A stretch of 64,000 bases of DNA from Chroococcidiopsis sp. TS-821 (GCF_002939305.1 NZ_MVDI01000002.1:186001-250000); one strand, 5' to 3'; positions 26,233 to 36,484 are shown, counted from the stretch's first letter. Translations and numbers: made by a program. The notes: a model not told the origin generated them from the letters alone.

Positions 26233-28938
26233 CTAACGCCGAGGTAACAAAGCAATCGGGTTGACAGCTCCTTTACCTGCAGGATGCACCTCAAAGTGGA
26301 GGTGAGGACCAGTACTAAAACCAGTGCTACCCATCTCTGCAATTTGTTGACCTTGTTCGACTTCTTGCCCTGCACGGACTAGAATGCGGTTGTTGTGAGC
26401 ATAACGTGTTAAAGAACCATCAGGGTGCCTGATGTCTATTAACTTGCCATAACCACCAGAATTCCACCCAGCACGCACGATCACGCCAGAAGCTGCTGCA
26501 AAAATGGGGGTTCCTACTGGTGCGGCTACATCGATTCCTCGGTGCATTCTGCCCCAGCGCCAGCCATAGCCAGAAGTGAGAACGCCTTTTGCCGGCCAAA
26601 TATAGCCTGTGAAGGGTGCTGACGATCCTGGTTTCGGTAAATACATATCGGCTGCTCCCAGAGGAGGCAATTCTGGAGAAACCTGTCTGCCTCGAAGTGA
26701 TTGCAGCGCTTCGGTAGGATCGACGTTCGTCGGTGCTGTGGCTAGTCGAGCTTTGATGGTGCCAGAACCTGATGTGTTTGCTTGAGCAACGCGACGAAAC
26801 TCTGGATTAACTGGTTCAGGAGCAACTTCTTGACGAGAACGACTTTGACTATCTGACGCCACTGACTTGGGCTTTGCCAAAGCAGTATTCGGCTTGGTAT
26901 TTACTTTAAGTGCCGTTTCAACAGTTTGTTCAATAGAATTAGCCGTTGAATTATTGTACTTTTGACGCAGTTGTTGAATTTCTGCTTTTAAGCCTTGGAC
27001 ATAAAAATTTGGCGGATCTAGCGGTTCCTCGTTCGAGAGACTGCCACCCATACCAAGTGTTGTGGAATTGTTATCAGCAACAAATGCGACTGCTTGCGCT
27101 TCACGGTTGTCAGGAATAACTGATACTATATGGGGTTGTGCAGATATCGTTGCCGTGTTTTGTTGTCGAGGGCGATCGCTGACATCAACATTATTATTTT
27201 GAGCAACTGTTTTGCGATATGCTGATGTCGGTATTGTGATGCTTTGGTTAATCTGTAGTTGGTCAGGATTAGCGATTTGGTTCGCACTGACAAGTTCATC
27301 TAAGGCAACACCATGCGCGCGGGCGATCGCGGTAAGTGTATCTCCTGGTTTTACTTGATATTCTGTTGCTAGCGAGGCTACTTGAACGCTGGCGTGGTTA
27401 GTGTCTTTAAGTGCCTCAGAAATAACAAAAACTGTATCTGGTTCTAGCGTTTTTGGCTGTACGCGCTCTGCAACTCTACTTTGGTTTTCTGCTGTTTGGG
27501 TTCGCAGTCGCTGCGCTAAATTCTGTGATGTTGCCGTTTCTGCTGTTTGAGTTACAGTATCTTTTGTAGGACTAGAAATTGTATATGGTGCGCTGTTAGC
27601 AATTCCAAATTCTACTGATGTTGTTGGAATTTGAGTGCGATCGCTTTGATTGTCCCCACTTGTAGTTTCTGCTTGCGCTTGCTGCTGTGACGTATCCGGA
27701 GTTATGGCGAATGGTGTCGCCAAAGATTCTTTAGTGTCAACTACGACGCTGTTATCGCGGATATCTTCGCTTGGCGTTGCTTGCGCGCCAATAATGGTAG
27801 GAGATGTAACTGTATGAAGTGGATTGACACTTGGAGCTGAAACTTGGGGTGGATGGAGAACTGATGCTGATGGAACTTGAGTTTCAACAATCAAGTTTTG
27901 ATTATTGTGCGTACTTTCTGGCTGCGATTGTGGTGGGGACTGGGCTGCACGCAGCCGCTGTACGAGTTGTCTTTGATTGGATGTTTCGTAATTAGGCTCA
28001 AGTTGAGGTGCCGTTGTGACAGATTGATTTAACTTGCTCGTAGTGTTATCCATCATAGCTTCGCGTCTAGTCGTCTCAACCTGTGAGCTGACTATACGAT
28101 TACTCGGCTGCGTCACAACCGTACTAGGCGATTGTGGCATTTCTTGAATAACTGTACGCGTATTGAACTCCTCAGACCGCAACTCCGCCGAACTAGCTTG
28201 TGAGTGGTTCGATTGTTGCTTTAGGCGATTGACTAGCAATCTTTGTTTCGCACTTACACTCCCACTATCTTTAATTTCTGCTGGTAGCGTGCTTTCTGGC
28301 TGTTGGTTGTTTGTACCGCTTACTGGCTGCGGTAATGAGTCTAGCGGAACGCTAATTGATTTGTTGGTTGCGTTTACTTTGTTTGCTGATTTGAGTTTTT
28401 GTACTAAGCGATCTTGGCGCTGTGCTGTCTGTGCTCGACTCGTACTGATTTGTGTCGCAGGATTTGTTGCGGCAACTTGGCGGCGCGGTGCTACTGCTTT
28501 TGGTGCAGTATGCGTTGGCGTCGCATTCACTGCCAAAGTTGGCTGTTGCTGTTGTGCTTGAATTGGAGTTTGCTTTATTGTTTTGACTTGCACTGTATCC
28601 GCCAAGGGAGGACTCGCAGGCGTAGCCGGTGCAGTTGTCGTGGCTGGCGCTGGCAAAACTTCTACCACAATCGATGCTGTTTGATGAGAAGAAGTTGTCG
28701 CCGAAACTGGAGTAGCAGCAGGTTCTTCACTCTGGGGGATCTCGGCTGCTGGAGCGCGATCGTGTCGAGTCAGTAAAAGGTTGGGTCCTCCCATTGAAAT
28801 CGCGATCGCCATCATCGCGACCGAAGTGCGCACTCGCCGTTTGACCTTGGGTTGAACGGGCTTCAATTGTTCCTCCACAGCTGCTTTGCTTTTGGCACTG
28901 GTAGGAACAGCCTTAACCTTCTTCATCCATGCTCGTTT
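26233..28938 (-). CDS. LysM and M23 (LytM) domain cell-wall endopeptidase
   Basis: About 900 aa. A cytoplasmic basic N-terminus leads to one hydrophobic segment (about residues 40-56). A long Gln/Ser/Thr/Pro-rich region (60-520) follows, holding four spaced copies of an (R/Q)xLVxRL(K/R)-type motif. A LysM domain with YQVKPGDTLTAIARAHGV lies at about 525-570 and the M23 domain at the C-terminus, with zinc ligands in MHRGIDVAAP and HLHFEVH. Expected to bind peptidoglycan and cut its cross-links, or to activate amidases. Much longer than usual M23 proteins because of the repeat-rich linker. AGGAGG lies upstream; the annotated start at 28941 or 28938 is uncertain by a codon. Confidence 0.9.
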   Translation of the reverse strand, partial: KRAWMKKVKAVPTSAKSKAAVEEQLKPVQPKVKRRVRTSVAMMAIAISMGGPNLLLTRHDRAPAAEIPQSEEPAATPVSATTSSHQTASIVVEVLPAPATTTAPATPASPPLADTVQVKTIKQTPIQAQQQQPTLAVNATPTHTAPKAVAPRRQVAATNPATQISTSRAQTAQRQDRLVQKLKSANKVNATNKSISVPLDSLPQPVSGTNNQQPESTLPAEIKDSGSVSAKQRLLVNRLKQQSNHSQASSAELRSEEFNTRTVIQEMPQSPSTVVTQPSNRIVSSQVETTRREAMMDNTTSKLNQSVTTAPQLEPNYETSNQRQLVQRLRAAQSPPQSQPESTHNNQNLIVETQVPSASVLHPPQVSAPSVNPLHTVTSPTIIGAQATPSEDIRDNSVVVDTKESLATPFAITPDTSQQQAQAETTSGDNQSDRTQIPTTSVEFGIANSAPYTISSPTKDTVTQTAETATSQNLAQRLRTQTAENQSRVAERVQPKTLEPDTVFVISEALKDTNHASVQVASLATEYQVKPGDTLTAIARAHGVALDELVSANQIANPDQLQINQSITIPTSAYRKTVAQNNNVDVSDRPRQQNTATISAQPHIVSVIPDNREAQAVAFVADNNSTTLGMGGSLSNEEPLDPPNFYVQGLKAEIQQLRQKYNNSTANSIEQTVETALKVNTKPNTALAKPKSVASDSQSRSRQEVAPEPVNPEFRRVAQANTSGSGTIKARLATAPTNVDPTEALQSLRGRQVSPELPPLGAADMYLPKPGSSAPFTGYIWPAKGVLTSGYGWRWGRMHRGIDVAAPVGTPIFAAASGVIVRAGWNSGGYGKLIDIRHPDGSLTRYAHNNRILVRAGQEVEQGQQIAEMGSTGFSTGPHLHFEVHPAGKGAVNPIALLPRR

Positions 28939-28941
28939 CAA

Positions 28942-29723
28942 AAATGACCTCCTATGAGCAATAGGGCTTACCTGATCTCGATTTATCGAGTTTATTACTA
29001 GTTAACGAATTAAACTACTTCTTTTGATAGATTTCCTTCATATCCAGCAAACATACTTAAGCAAGATTACTAGGCAATTTTAATTTAGACAAGTTTACAT
29101 CAACTCCTAGCACTGTGCTGACTCGCGTTGCCGAGTGCGTACTCGCAGAAATTGGTGTTGATTTTTACTACCTGCAAATGGTATTAAAATCGCGGCTGTC
29201 ATTGTCCTTCATGCAAGCGATCGCAGTTGTTATGTACTTAACCGTTTTTCTAAGTTTTCGGCAATTTACTTTAGTCAGCGACTGGTTTTTCTTTGCTACT
29301 ACGTTGCTGTCCTCGTGCAGGTTAACTTTCCCCTCCTCTAGCTCGCGTTGAAGTTCGTCAAATTTAGCCAAATAGCTTAGCTTGTCGATTGTACTAGGTT
29401 TAATCAGATTTGATCCCCGAAGACGTGACAGATTTAGCCAATTTAGAATGAGTAAAATCTATCGCTTTCTTCTCCTAAAAAATCTTTTTTAATATAAATA
29501 TTTCTTATCGCTTTTTTTGTTCGAAGTACATTTTGGGGAAAGCCAAATCCCAGATTTTTTACAGTAATTCTTGTATAAATTTATGCTGATTATCCCAAGA
29601 AAATACAAAAAAACTGCGCTCAAAATCACTTTGACTGCTCAGTAAGCGCAGGCTAAATCTTAAACTTTATTGCAGATTGACGCGTTTCTTGAATGTTTGG
29701 TTGTATGTAAAAATGACAACAAC
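28942..29723. other. gene-free region upstream of the M23 gene
   Basis: About 780 bp. It has a perfect inverted repeat CTCGAT-TT-ATCGAG at 28977-28990, 36 bp upstream of the M23 start, a fair operator candidate, and a CGAGT-GCGT-ACTCG hairpin near 29134. A 67-codon minus-strand frame at 29168-29371 begins with TTG and has no ribosome site, so it is not accepted. The 29372-29723 part is AT-rich and empty. Confidence 0.5.
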
Positions 29724-30185
29724 TTATACAAGATAACCTAATTGGCGTCGAGCTTCAAATAAACCAATTGCAACGCTGACAGAAAGATTTAAGCTCCGCA
29801 CCTTAGGATGGGGCATGGGAATATAAACCGTAGCAGTACATTCTGCTAGCATTTTAGGCGGTAAACCTGTCGTTTCACTGCCGAATATTAACCAATCGTC
29901 AGCTTGAAATTGGAAAGCTGCGTAGTTATTGTTGCCCCTTACACTAAAACCAATTGTGCGTCCGCCCCGTTGTTTGTAGTGAGACTGAAAAGTATCAATT
30001 GATTCATGATAGTGCAAGTTGACATAAGGCCAATAATCTAATCCAGCGCGTTTGAGATAGCGATCGCTAATCTCGAATCCCAATGGACCAACCAAGTGTA
30101 ACTCAGTTTCAGTTGCAGCACAGGTACGAGCAATATTTCCAGTATTTGGCGGAATTTGAGGATGAACTAAGACAATCTGAGGCAT
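29724..30185 (-). CDS. trmL: tRNA (cytidine/uridine-34-2'-O)-methyltransferase
   Basis: 153 aa SPOUT-class methyltransferase that 2'-O-methylates the wobble base of tRNA-Leu using S-adenosylmethionine. Visible marks: PQIPPNTGNIARTCAAT at the front, LVGPLGFEISDRYLKRAGLDYW, the FGSETTGLPPKML loop, and the C-terminal knot VRSLNLSVSVAIGLFEA with IPM before it. Full length for the family. Single gene, minus strand. Confidence 0.94.
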   Translation of the reverse strand: MPQIVLVHPQIPPNTGNIARTCAATETELHLVGPLGFEISDRYLKRAGLDYWPYVNLHYHESIDTFQSHYKQRGGRTIGFSVRGNNNYAAFQFQADDWLIFGSETTGLPPKMLAECTATVYIPMPHPKVRSLNLSVSVAIGLFEARRQLGYLV

Positions 30186-30325
30186 GCGATCTTAAATTGG
30201 ACTGCGAACAATCATAAATTGCCTGTTCCAGCCAGAATGCACCTAAAGTCAACTTATAGTTTTTTTTTATGTTAGTCTATTCAACCACATTGATTAAATA
30301 TTTTGAATCTTCTTCGCACTTTAAC

Positions 30326-31477
30326 TCAAGCTGCTACAGGCGAACACAATTCTGCTTCGAGTTCTAGTTCGCGTTCGCGCATCGCGAGGCTTGCTTGCGT
30401 TAGAACTTGTTGGATACTAAATCCATAACTACAAAGCTGTAACCACTGCTGTGCTTCGTTACCTTCGCGGAGAATTTTGCGAACGGGGGAAAGAAAACAG
30501 TTGAAACCACTGTGTTTTGCGATCGCCCAAACATCTTGATAAATTTCTGCAATCCAATCGCGTGCTAAAATTTTTCTACCATCTTGCCAATGCGTCAAAC
30601 GTGCATCTAGACTATGTTGCGCCGCCGCCGCTTCATTTGCAGTGGTAATCGCCATCAGTTCTTCTGAACGATTTGTTGCAGGTATGGTGCTTGCTTCGAG
30701 TGGATCGAGTCCCGGATCGGCAATGAGCTGTAATAGACGTGCTTCGAGCAAAGCTGCGATCGCGAGTAGATTAATAGGATCGCTTACAAGGTCGCAGATT
30801 CGTAATTCTAAGCGATTTAGGTCGTACGGGCGGCGATCGCCATTCGGTCGTACTGATACCCACAAGTGTCGCACATTTTGCATTGTCCCTGCTGCTAACT
30901 GTTCTTCTACCCAGCGAATGTGATGTGCGTGACTTTCAAATAAAGGTACATATGCAGGAGTTTGCGGAAATAGTCCCCAGCGCGTTGAATGATAGCCTGT
31001 GGCTTTGCCATCAAGAAAGGGAGATGCGGCACTTAATGCAAGATACAATGGAGCTTCTACGCGCACTAAACGACACGCACGCATTAATGTTTCTGGCTCA
31101 GGAATACCTATATTGATATGAACGCTAGCGGTAACGACTTTCGTACCGTAAGTTTTTTCAATGTATTCGTGATAGGGGTTATTTGGATCGGAACGAAAGA
31201 AGCGATCGCTTCCACCCAAAGCCAGCGTACTCCCTGGGATTAAAGTATAATTTCCCAATTTTTGTAAATATTCGCGTAACCGCAAGCGAGGGCGTAGTAA
31301 GGCGCAGAGCAGATCTTCATACTTCGTTAGTGGAGGGGTTGTGTATTCGACATTGCGGCTATCTGGCTCGCGGACAAAGCCATCTATACCGGCTACAATC
31401 TTGTCTGAAAGACCGACAATATCACCCTGGGGTGTACCAGTGTACATCTCGACTTCAAAACCTTTGGATAGCAGCAC
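30326..31477 (-). CDS. gshA: glutamate-cysteine ligase, cyanobacterial type
   Basis: 383 aa. Makes gamma-glutamylcysteine from glutamate, cysteine and ATP, the first step of glutathione synthesis. The start FEVEMYTGTPQGDIVGLSD, the GFVREPDSRNVEYTTPP glutamate-binding segment, SVHINIGIP and LELRICDLV match the cyanobacterial/plant-like GCL-2 clade known from memory. Length is normal for cyanobacteria. Start ATG/TTG at 31477 is preceded by AAATACCG; no strong ribosome site. It lies in a run of separate minus-strand genes. Confidence 0.92.
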   Translation of the reverse strand: MLLSKGFEVEMYTGTPQGDIVGLSDKIVAGIDGFVREPDSRNVEYTTPPLTKYEDLLCALLRPRLRLREYLQKLGNYTLIPGSTLALGGSDRFFRSDPNNPYHEYIEKTYGTKVVTASVHINIGIPEPETLMRACRLVRVEAPLYLALSAASPFLDGKATGYHSTRWGLFPQTPAYVPLFESHAHHIRWVEEQLAAGTMQNVRHLWVSVRPNGDRRPYDLNRLELRICDLVSDPINLLAIAALLEARLLQLIADPGLDPLEASTIPATNRSEELMAITTANEAAAAQHSLDARLTHWQDGRKILARDWIAEIYQDVWAIAKHSGFNCFLSPVRKILREGNEAQQWLQLCSYGFSIQQVLTQASLAMRERELELEAELCSPVAA

Positions 31478-31610
31478 GGTATTTCCTCAAATGGGATAGA
31501 TTTTTACAATTTACAGTCTAAATCTGTAACGCTCGCGACGCATCCGTCAAGAGGCTAGCATCTTACAAGTTTCGAGCGGTGAGGAGTGAGTTAAAAATTC
31601 GTAACTGTGC

Positions 31611-32525
31611 TTAGCGATAATGACGGTAGACTTCGCTAGCGGCGCGGTGTAGTAAAGAATGGCGATAAACTAAACTTTGAAAATCATCTGCATAGCCACC
31701 ACCAATGACACAAGCTACGGGATAACCGCGACTAACACAGGTACTTAAAACTTGCATTTCGCGGCGATAAATGCCAGTGTCAGTCAAGGCTAATTTACCT
31801 AAGCGATCGCCTGCGTGCGGGTCAACACCTGCGTCGTATAACACCAGATCTGGTTTAACTTCAGAAAGTAAATCGGGTAAGTAATTCGCTAACGTTTGCA
31901 AATAAGCATCATCCTCCATCCCTACAGGTAAAGGAACATCCAAGTCACTTTTTTGTTTAGTTCCTGGAAAATTTACCTCGCAGTGCATCGAAAACGTAAA
32001 AACACTCGCGTCATTTTGAAAAATATATGCTGTGCCATCGCCTTGATGTACGTCCAAGTCTACTATCAACACTTTTTCGACGAGTTTTAACTGTTGTAAA
32101 ACGCGGGCGGCGATCGCCAAATCGTTAAAAATACAAAAACCCGAACCATAACTGGGAAAAGCATGATGCGTTCCCCCCGCAGTATTGCACGCTAAACCGT
32201 AAGTGAGGGCTAATTTTGCCGTCAAAATTGTTCCCCCAATAGCAATACACGTGCGCTTGACTAACGCCGAACTCCAAGGTAAGCCAATGCGGCGTTGCGC
32301 TTTAGGGTCGAGCGTCCCTGTACAGTAGGCTTGAAAGTACTCTGGCGTATGAACCAATGTAATCCATTCGGGTGGTGGTTGCACGGGAGTATGAAATTGT
32401 GCCGGATGTGCTACGCCATCGGCTATGAGTAATTCATAAAGTCGGCTAAACTTAGGCATCGGAAAGCGATGACCTGCGGGTAGAGGTGCTACGTAGTCAG
32501 GGTGGTAAATAATTGGTAAGTCCAT
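31611..32525 (-). CDS. HDAC/AcuC-like deacetylase family protein
   Basis: 304 aa from the ATG at 32525 (TTG at 32534 also in frame). Arginase-like zinc hydrolase of the histone deacetylase superfamily. Zinc and catalytic motifs are present: HH pair in GGTHHAFPSYGSGF, the metal ligands in DLDVHQGDGTA, and the last Asp in YDAGVDPHAGDRLG, plus IGGGY near the end. Bacterial members remove acetyl groups from acetyl-CoA synthetase, polyamines or acetoin-related targets; the substrate here is unknown. Confidence 0.9.
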   Translation of the reverse strand: MDLPIIYHPDYVAPLPAGHRFPMPKFSRLYELLIADGVAHPAQFHTPVQPPPEWITLVHTPEYFQAYCTGTLDPKAQRRIGLPWSSALVKRTCIAIGGTILTAKLALTYGLACNTAGGTHHAFPSYGSGFCIFNDLAIAARVLQQLKLVEKVLIVDLDVHQGDGTAYIFQNDASVFTFSMHCEVNFPGTKQKSDLDVPLPVGMEDDAYLQTLANYLPDLLSEVKPDLVLYDAGVDPHAGDRLGKLALTDTGIYRREMQVLSTCVSRGYPVACVIGGGYADDFQSLVYRHSLLHRAASEVYRHYR

Positions 32526-32613
32526 CTTTAGCAAGCGATTAGCTTTTAGCCCTTAGCTGATCGTGCATCAATTATTCTGCTAAAGAGAAGCGATCGCAAC
32601 TGAGATAAGAAAT

Positions 32614-33126
32614 ATGGAAGGTAAAATACTTTGGCAGCAAGGTAACTCTCAACCAGATAATCTCGACAATTTTGCGGTAATTCAGCAATGGTGGTCAAGC
32701 TTGGCAAATAAACAAGTGATGCTAGCACAGAGGATGATTTCCCATGGCGATGTCGATCAACTTGATTGGGAACCACAACGCTTTGATGAAGTTTTTGAAA
32801 TCAAAAATCCTGAAGTTCGCGGTATCACGCTTTACTGGCAAAAACCTGATTCACCGCAAACACGCAACACGACACCGCATCAGTTGATACTCGATCCTCG
32901 CTTGCAGCAGTTATATATTTTCCCGCAGTCGCAAAAGCAACTCGTCATCCGCGTAGCTTTACGCGAGGTAAATTATGAAACAATTGAAGTTAAAAATCCG
33001 TACTGGCTGTATCGTCGCGTTGGTGAAAACCACATCCTTACATTACGCGACAATCACCAACAACTAGAAGTCAAAATTACGCTCAATCCCGATAGTCTTA
33101 GCCAACTAAAAGAACAACTACCCTAA
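32614..33126 (+). CDS. hypothetical cyanobacterial protein
   Basis: 170 aa, Gln/Trp-rich, no membrane segment. Strand-rich middle (RGITLYWQKPDSPQTRNT, LILDPRLQQLYIFPQ) and an ending in LREVNYETIEVKNPYWLYRRVGEN split between strands. Not recognised. It starts 88 bp from the divergent deacetylase gene. Ribosome site AGATAAGAAAT is weak. Probably real given its length and ordinary codon use. Confidence 0.6.
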   Translation: MEGKILWQQGNSQPDNLDNFAVIQQWWSSLANKQVMLAQRMISHGDVDQLDWEPQRFDEVFEIKNPEVRGITLYWQKPDSPQTRNTTPHQLILDPRLQQLYIFPQSQKQLVIRVALREVNYETIEVKNPYWLYRRVGENHILTLRDNHQQLEVKITLNPDSLSQLKEQLP

Positions 33127-33159
33127 TAGATTTTTGATTTGTCCTCTTCTTTGACACGC

Positions 33160-33190
33160 AAATACCCATTACCAATTACTGATTACCAGC
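33160..33190. repeat. ATTACC-type short tandem repeat
   Basis: Degenerate heptamer units (CCATTACCAATTACTGATTACCAG) just upstream of dhaK, of the same family as those at 2226-2300, 34947-34962 and 57001-57031. Confidence 0.55.
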
Positions 33191-33220
33191 CTCAAAGCGA
33201 CATTGCCAGGAGTCACCCTA

Positions 33221-34294
33221 ATGAAAAAACTCATCAATCAACCGGAAAATTTTGTCCGTGAGAGTTTAGCAGGTATGGCAAAGGCGCATCCCGATCTACT
33301 AAAGGTACAATTTGAACCTACATTTGTCTATCGTGCAGATGCACCCGTACAAGGAAAAGTTGCACTGATTTCCGGTGGTGGTAGCGGACACGAACCTATG
33401 CATGCAGGATTTGTTGGTAGAGGAATGCTGGATGCGGCTTGTCCTGGAGAAGTTTTTACTTCGCCAACGCCCGATCAAATGCTAGCAGCGGCAAAACAAG
33501 TCGATGGTGGTGCAGGAATTCTTTATATTGTCAAAAACTATAGCGGCGATGTCATGAACTTCGAGATGGCAACCGAGTTAGCCCGTGCTGAAGATCTGCG
33601 AGTTTTGAGTATTTTAATCGATGATGATGTCGCGGTTAAAGACAGTTTGTACACGCAAGGACGGCGGGGTGTAGGAACAACGGTACTAGCCGAAAAAATT
33701 TGTGGTGCGGCAGCAGAACAAGGATATGATTTAGCCGATGTTGCCGATTTGTGTCGTCGAGTTAATCTTAATGGGCGAAGTATGGGAGTCGCCTTAACTT
33801 CGTGTACTGTACCCGCAATTATGAAGCCGACGTTTGAATTAGGTGCTGACGAAATCGAAATGGGAATCGGGATTCACGGCGAACCAGGGCGCGAAAGAAT
33901 GACGATTATGTCGGCGGATGAGATTACTGAAATGCTGGCAATGTCTATTTTTGAAGATGTTGCTTATACTCGCACAGTCCGCGAGTGGGATGAAAGCAAA
34001 GGCGGATTTGTTGACGTGCAATTAACCGATCCTGAATGGGAAAAGGGCGATCGCCTCTTAGCTTTTGTTAACGGTATGGGTGGTACGCCACTGGCTGAAC
34101 TTTACATTGTGTATCGCCAACTTGCCGATTTGTGCGCGCAGCAAGGATGGCAAATTGTCCGCAACTTAATCGGTTCTTACATCACATCGCTCGATATGCA
34201 AGGGTGTTCGATTACGCTACTAAGGTTAGACGATGAAATGATTCGCCTTTGGGATGCACCTGTAAAAACAGCAAGCTGGCGCTGGGGAAGTTGA
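33221..34294 (+). CDS. dhaK: dihydroxyacetone kinase subunit DhaK
   Basis: 357 aa from the ATG at 33221, which has AGGAG 8 nt upstream (a TTG at 33203 is the alternative). DhaK binds dihydroxyacetone covalently through a histidine. Marks: [17 protein letters not shown] at the start, [16 protein letters not shown] with the substrate-site loop, [12 protein letters not shown], and a late [12 protein letters not shown] carrying the histidine of the hemiaminal bond. Acts with DhaL, which carries the ADP cofactor, to make dihydroxyacetone phosphate. Its stop overlaps the dhaL ATG (TGATG). Confidence 0.95.
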   Translation: MKKLINQPENFVRESLAGMAKAHPDLLKVQFEPTFVYRADAPVQGKVALISGGGSGHEPMHAGFVGRGMLDAACPGEVFTSPTPDQMLAAAKQVDGGAGILYIVKNYSGDVMNFEMATELARAEDLRVLSILIDDDVAVKDSLYTQGRRGVGTTVLAEKICGAAAEQGYDLADVADLCRRVNLNGRSMGVALTSCTVPAIMKPTFELGADEIEMGIGIHGEPGRERMTIMSADEITEMLAMSIFEDVAYTRTVREWDESKGGFVDVQLTDPEWEKGDRLLAFVNGMGGTPLAELYIVYRQLADLCAQQGWQIVRNLIGSYITSLDMQGCSITLLRLDDEMIRLWDAPVKTASWRWGS

Positions 34295-34935
34295 TGATGG
34301 TGACAAAAGAGCAGATCTTACAATGGTTAGAGCAATTCGCAGATGCGATCGCGCAAAATAAAGAATACTTGACGCAACTCGATGCGGCGATCGGTGATGC
34401 CGACCATGGTATCAATATGGATCGCGGGTTCCAAAAAGTTGTCAATCAATTACCCAAGCTTGCAGAGCAAGATATCAGCAGTGTTTTGAAAACAGTTAGT
34501 ATGACACTTATTTCTAGTGTTGGTGGTGCGAGTGGACCATTGTATGGCACTTTTTTTTTACGCGCGAGTACCGCTGTTGCTGGAAAACAAGAATTATCGA
34601 ACAAAGATTTGGCAAGTTTACTGCAAGCAGGCTTAGATGGCGTCTTACAACGCGGCAAAGCGCAACTTGGTGATAAAACAATGATTGACGCGCTATCGCC
34701 TGCGGTTACGGCTTTTACCCAAGCTATCGGTCAAGGTAAAACAACCTCAGAAGCAATTCAACAAGCAACCGCCGCCGCCGAACAAGGAATGCAAGCAACT
34801 ATCCCCATGCTGGCAAAGAAAGGTCGCGCCAGCTACTTAGGCGATCGCAGCATCGACCATCAAGATCCTGGAGCAACATCTGTATATTTGATGCTAAAAA
34901 GTTTATCCGAAGTCCTTGGTATGACGAGTGATTAG
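34294..34935 (+). CDS. dhaL: dihydroxyacetone kinase subunit DhaL
   Basis: 213 aa from the ATG at 34294 or 34297, overlapping the dhaK stop. DhaL holds tightly bound ADP that is rephosphorylated by DhaM and passes the phosphate to DhaK-bound substrate. Marks: TQLDAAIGDADHGINMDRGF with the aspartates that bind Mg-ADP, SSVGGASGPLYGTFFLRA, GDKTMIDAL, and the ending GRASYLGDRSIDHQDPGA split over two motifs. Normal length for the PTS-dependent form. The donor protein is encoded at 41361-43841. Confidence 0.95.
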   Translation: MMVTKEQILQWLEQFADAIAQNKEYLTQLDAAIGDADHGINMDRGFQKVVNQLPKLAEQDISSVLKTVSMTLISSVGGASGPLYGTFFLRASTAVAGKQELSNKDLASLLQAGLDGVLQRGKAQLGDKTMIDALSPAVTAFTQAIGQGKTTSEAIQQATAAAEQGMQATIPMLAKKGRASYLGDRSIDHQDPGATSVYLMLKSLSEVLGMTSD

Positions 34936-34946
34936 TGGCTAGACAC

Positions 34947-34962
34947 GCCAATTACCGATTAC
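34947..34962. repeat. ATTACC-type short repeat
   Basis: AATTACCGATTACCAA after the dhaL stop, the same unit family as the other short tandem repeats of this window. Confidence 0.4.
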
Positions 34963-34966
34963 CAAG

Positions 34967-36484
34967 TTACGAATCAACCTTAAGCGGTTTAATCACGCGG
35001 GCGATCGCTTCTTGCACAAAAGCTTTGATAAACTCATCGCGACGATTCAGTTCAAATTGACGCTGCACTACCTCCGTAATTCCACCGTCACCCCAATCTT
35101 GATCGTGACGAAAATACTCAATAAAACTTTTACCAGCAATTCGCGTTAAATACGCAGCCGTCACTCCTTGAATTGCACGACCAACCACAAACGTCGCAAC
35201 GTGAAACTGCAATGCTGTTGATAAAAGTTGAATCGCCCCTTTGACAATTCCCAAACTAGCTAGCGTTTTTGCTAAAGAAAGTGCCAACTCTTTACCGCGT
35301 TCTAAATTCAAATCGCTGCCGTAGATTCGCCCGATTTCAACAACCATTTGTGCATTCACCGCAGCGGTGGCGAGTAAATCAACTCCTGGTAACGGCGTGA
35401 CTGTTACAACACCTGCACTAATCCATTGAAAACGTTCGACAACTTTATCCGCTTGACGACGCCGCTGGGCATCAATAATCTGCCGTGCTTCTTCGCCGAG
35501 TCGTTGCGATTGCAGTAAAATGTTATCTGCAATTAAATCTTCACCTTCAGTACGTAAGACCGCAGCCATGCGGCGCAGTAACGGCATAATATCTGGTTCA
35601 GGCTGAAAGATTTCGCCATTTTCTAACGTCACAGGTTGCGGATTCGCCGCGATCGCCACAATATCCGTTGGTGCAATAAAATTTTTAACTCGTTCGCGCA
35701 GTTGGGCGAGGATCGTCTCGCGGTCTACGTCGGTGTATAGGTCAGTTTTATTCAAAACTAGCAGCGATCGCTTGCCAATTTCGGCTAAAGTTTGTAACGG
35801 TTCGTATTCGGAACGCCGCAAATCGTTATCTACAACAAACAACAACAAGTCAGCTTCGGTAGCTAATTGTCGTGCGAGTCTTTCGCGTTCAGTTCCAGCG
35901 ACTCCTGCTTCTAAAATTCCTGGCGTATCCGTAATCAAAATTCGGCGTTCCATGCCTTTCAGCCGCAGGCTATAAGTTTGTCCTTCCTGTGTTGTTCCCA
36001 TTGGTGCGGCAACTTGTCCGACAATCCGCCCAAAGATAGCATTCACGAGCGAAGTTTTACCCGCTGAACCTGTCCCAAAGACAACTACTCGCAACGCACC
36101 ACGCGATAAACTCGCTTCAATTTCTTGCGATCGCGCGAGTAACGCTTGACGCGCCACTTCGTCTTGAATTTGGGTTAATTGTTGCTGAATTGCCCGCAGA
36201 TTCTCCTCTGCCACATCAATGCGTTCTTCCGGAATCTGAACTTGTCGTTGTGCCCGTCGTCGCGATCGCCGTTCGCCGCGTTGGACAATCGCGATGTAGT
36301 AGATAACGACACCAATCAGCAAGACAACTAAAGCAATGATGAGAAATAACAACACATCCGCTAGTAGCGGCGAAGTGTAAGACAACTGCCATAACAACTG
36401 TGACAAGCTAGCGAACAGCCACAGCAACAGCCCGACGACAACAATCAGGGCAATCAGCAGCATTACGATGCGTGGAAAAGGCAT
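34967..36484 (-). CDS. membrane GTPase with DUF697 domain
   Basis: 505 aa. Two N-terminal hydrophobic helices (about residues 8-30 and 40-66), then a coiled, charged stretch, then an Era-like GTPase domain with G1 GTGSAGKTS near residue 137, G3 DTPG near 183, and G4 NKTD near 245. The C-terminal part has the DUF697 pattern TPLPGVDLLATAAVNAQMV with further hydrophobic helices. Relatives (YcjF/YcjX-neighbour type) are membrane GTPases of unclear function, sometimes tied to stress. It converges with dhaL. Confidence 0.88.
   Translation of the reverse strand: MPFPRIVMLLIALIVVVGLLLWLFASLSQLLWQLSYTSPLLADVLLFLIIALVVLLIGVVIYYIAIVQRGERRSRRRAQRQVQIPEERIDVAEENLRAIQQQLTQIQDEVARQALLARSQEIEASLSRGALRVVVFGTGSAGKTSLVNAIFGRIVGQVAAPMGTTQEGQTYSLRLKGMERRILITDTPGILEAGVAGTERERLARQLATEADLLLFVVDNDLRRSEYEPLQTLAEIGKRSLLVLNKTDLYTDVDRETILAQLRERVKNFIAPTDIVAIAANPQPVTLENGEIFQPEPDIMPLLRRMAAVLRTEGEDLIADNILLQSQRLGEEARQIIDAQRRRQADKVVERFQWISAGVVTVTPLPGVDLLATAAVNAQMVVEIGRIYGSDLNLERGKELALSLAKTLASLGIVKGAIQLLSTALQFHVATFVVGRAIQGVTAAYLTRIAGKSFIEYFRHDQDWGDGGITEVVQRQFELNRRDEFIKAFVQEAIARVIKPLKVDS

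Noticed and set aside
28163-28776. Long plus-strand frames (132 and 120 aa) opposite the M23 gene
   Set aside because: They are antisense shadows of the biased Gln/Thr/Ser-rich linker; Cys/Trp-rich composition, no ribosome sites, no similarity.
29168-29371. 67-aa minus-strand frame
   Set aside because: TTG start, no ribosome site, no recognised motif.
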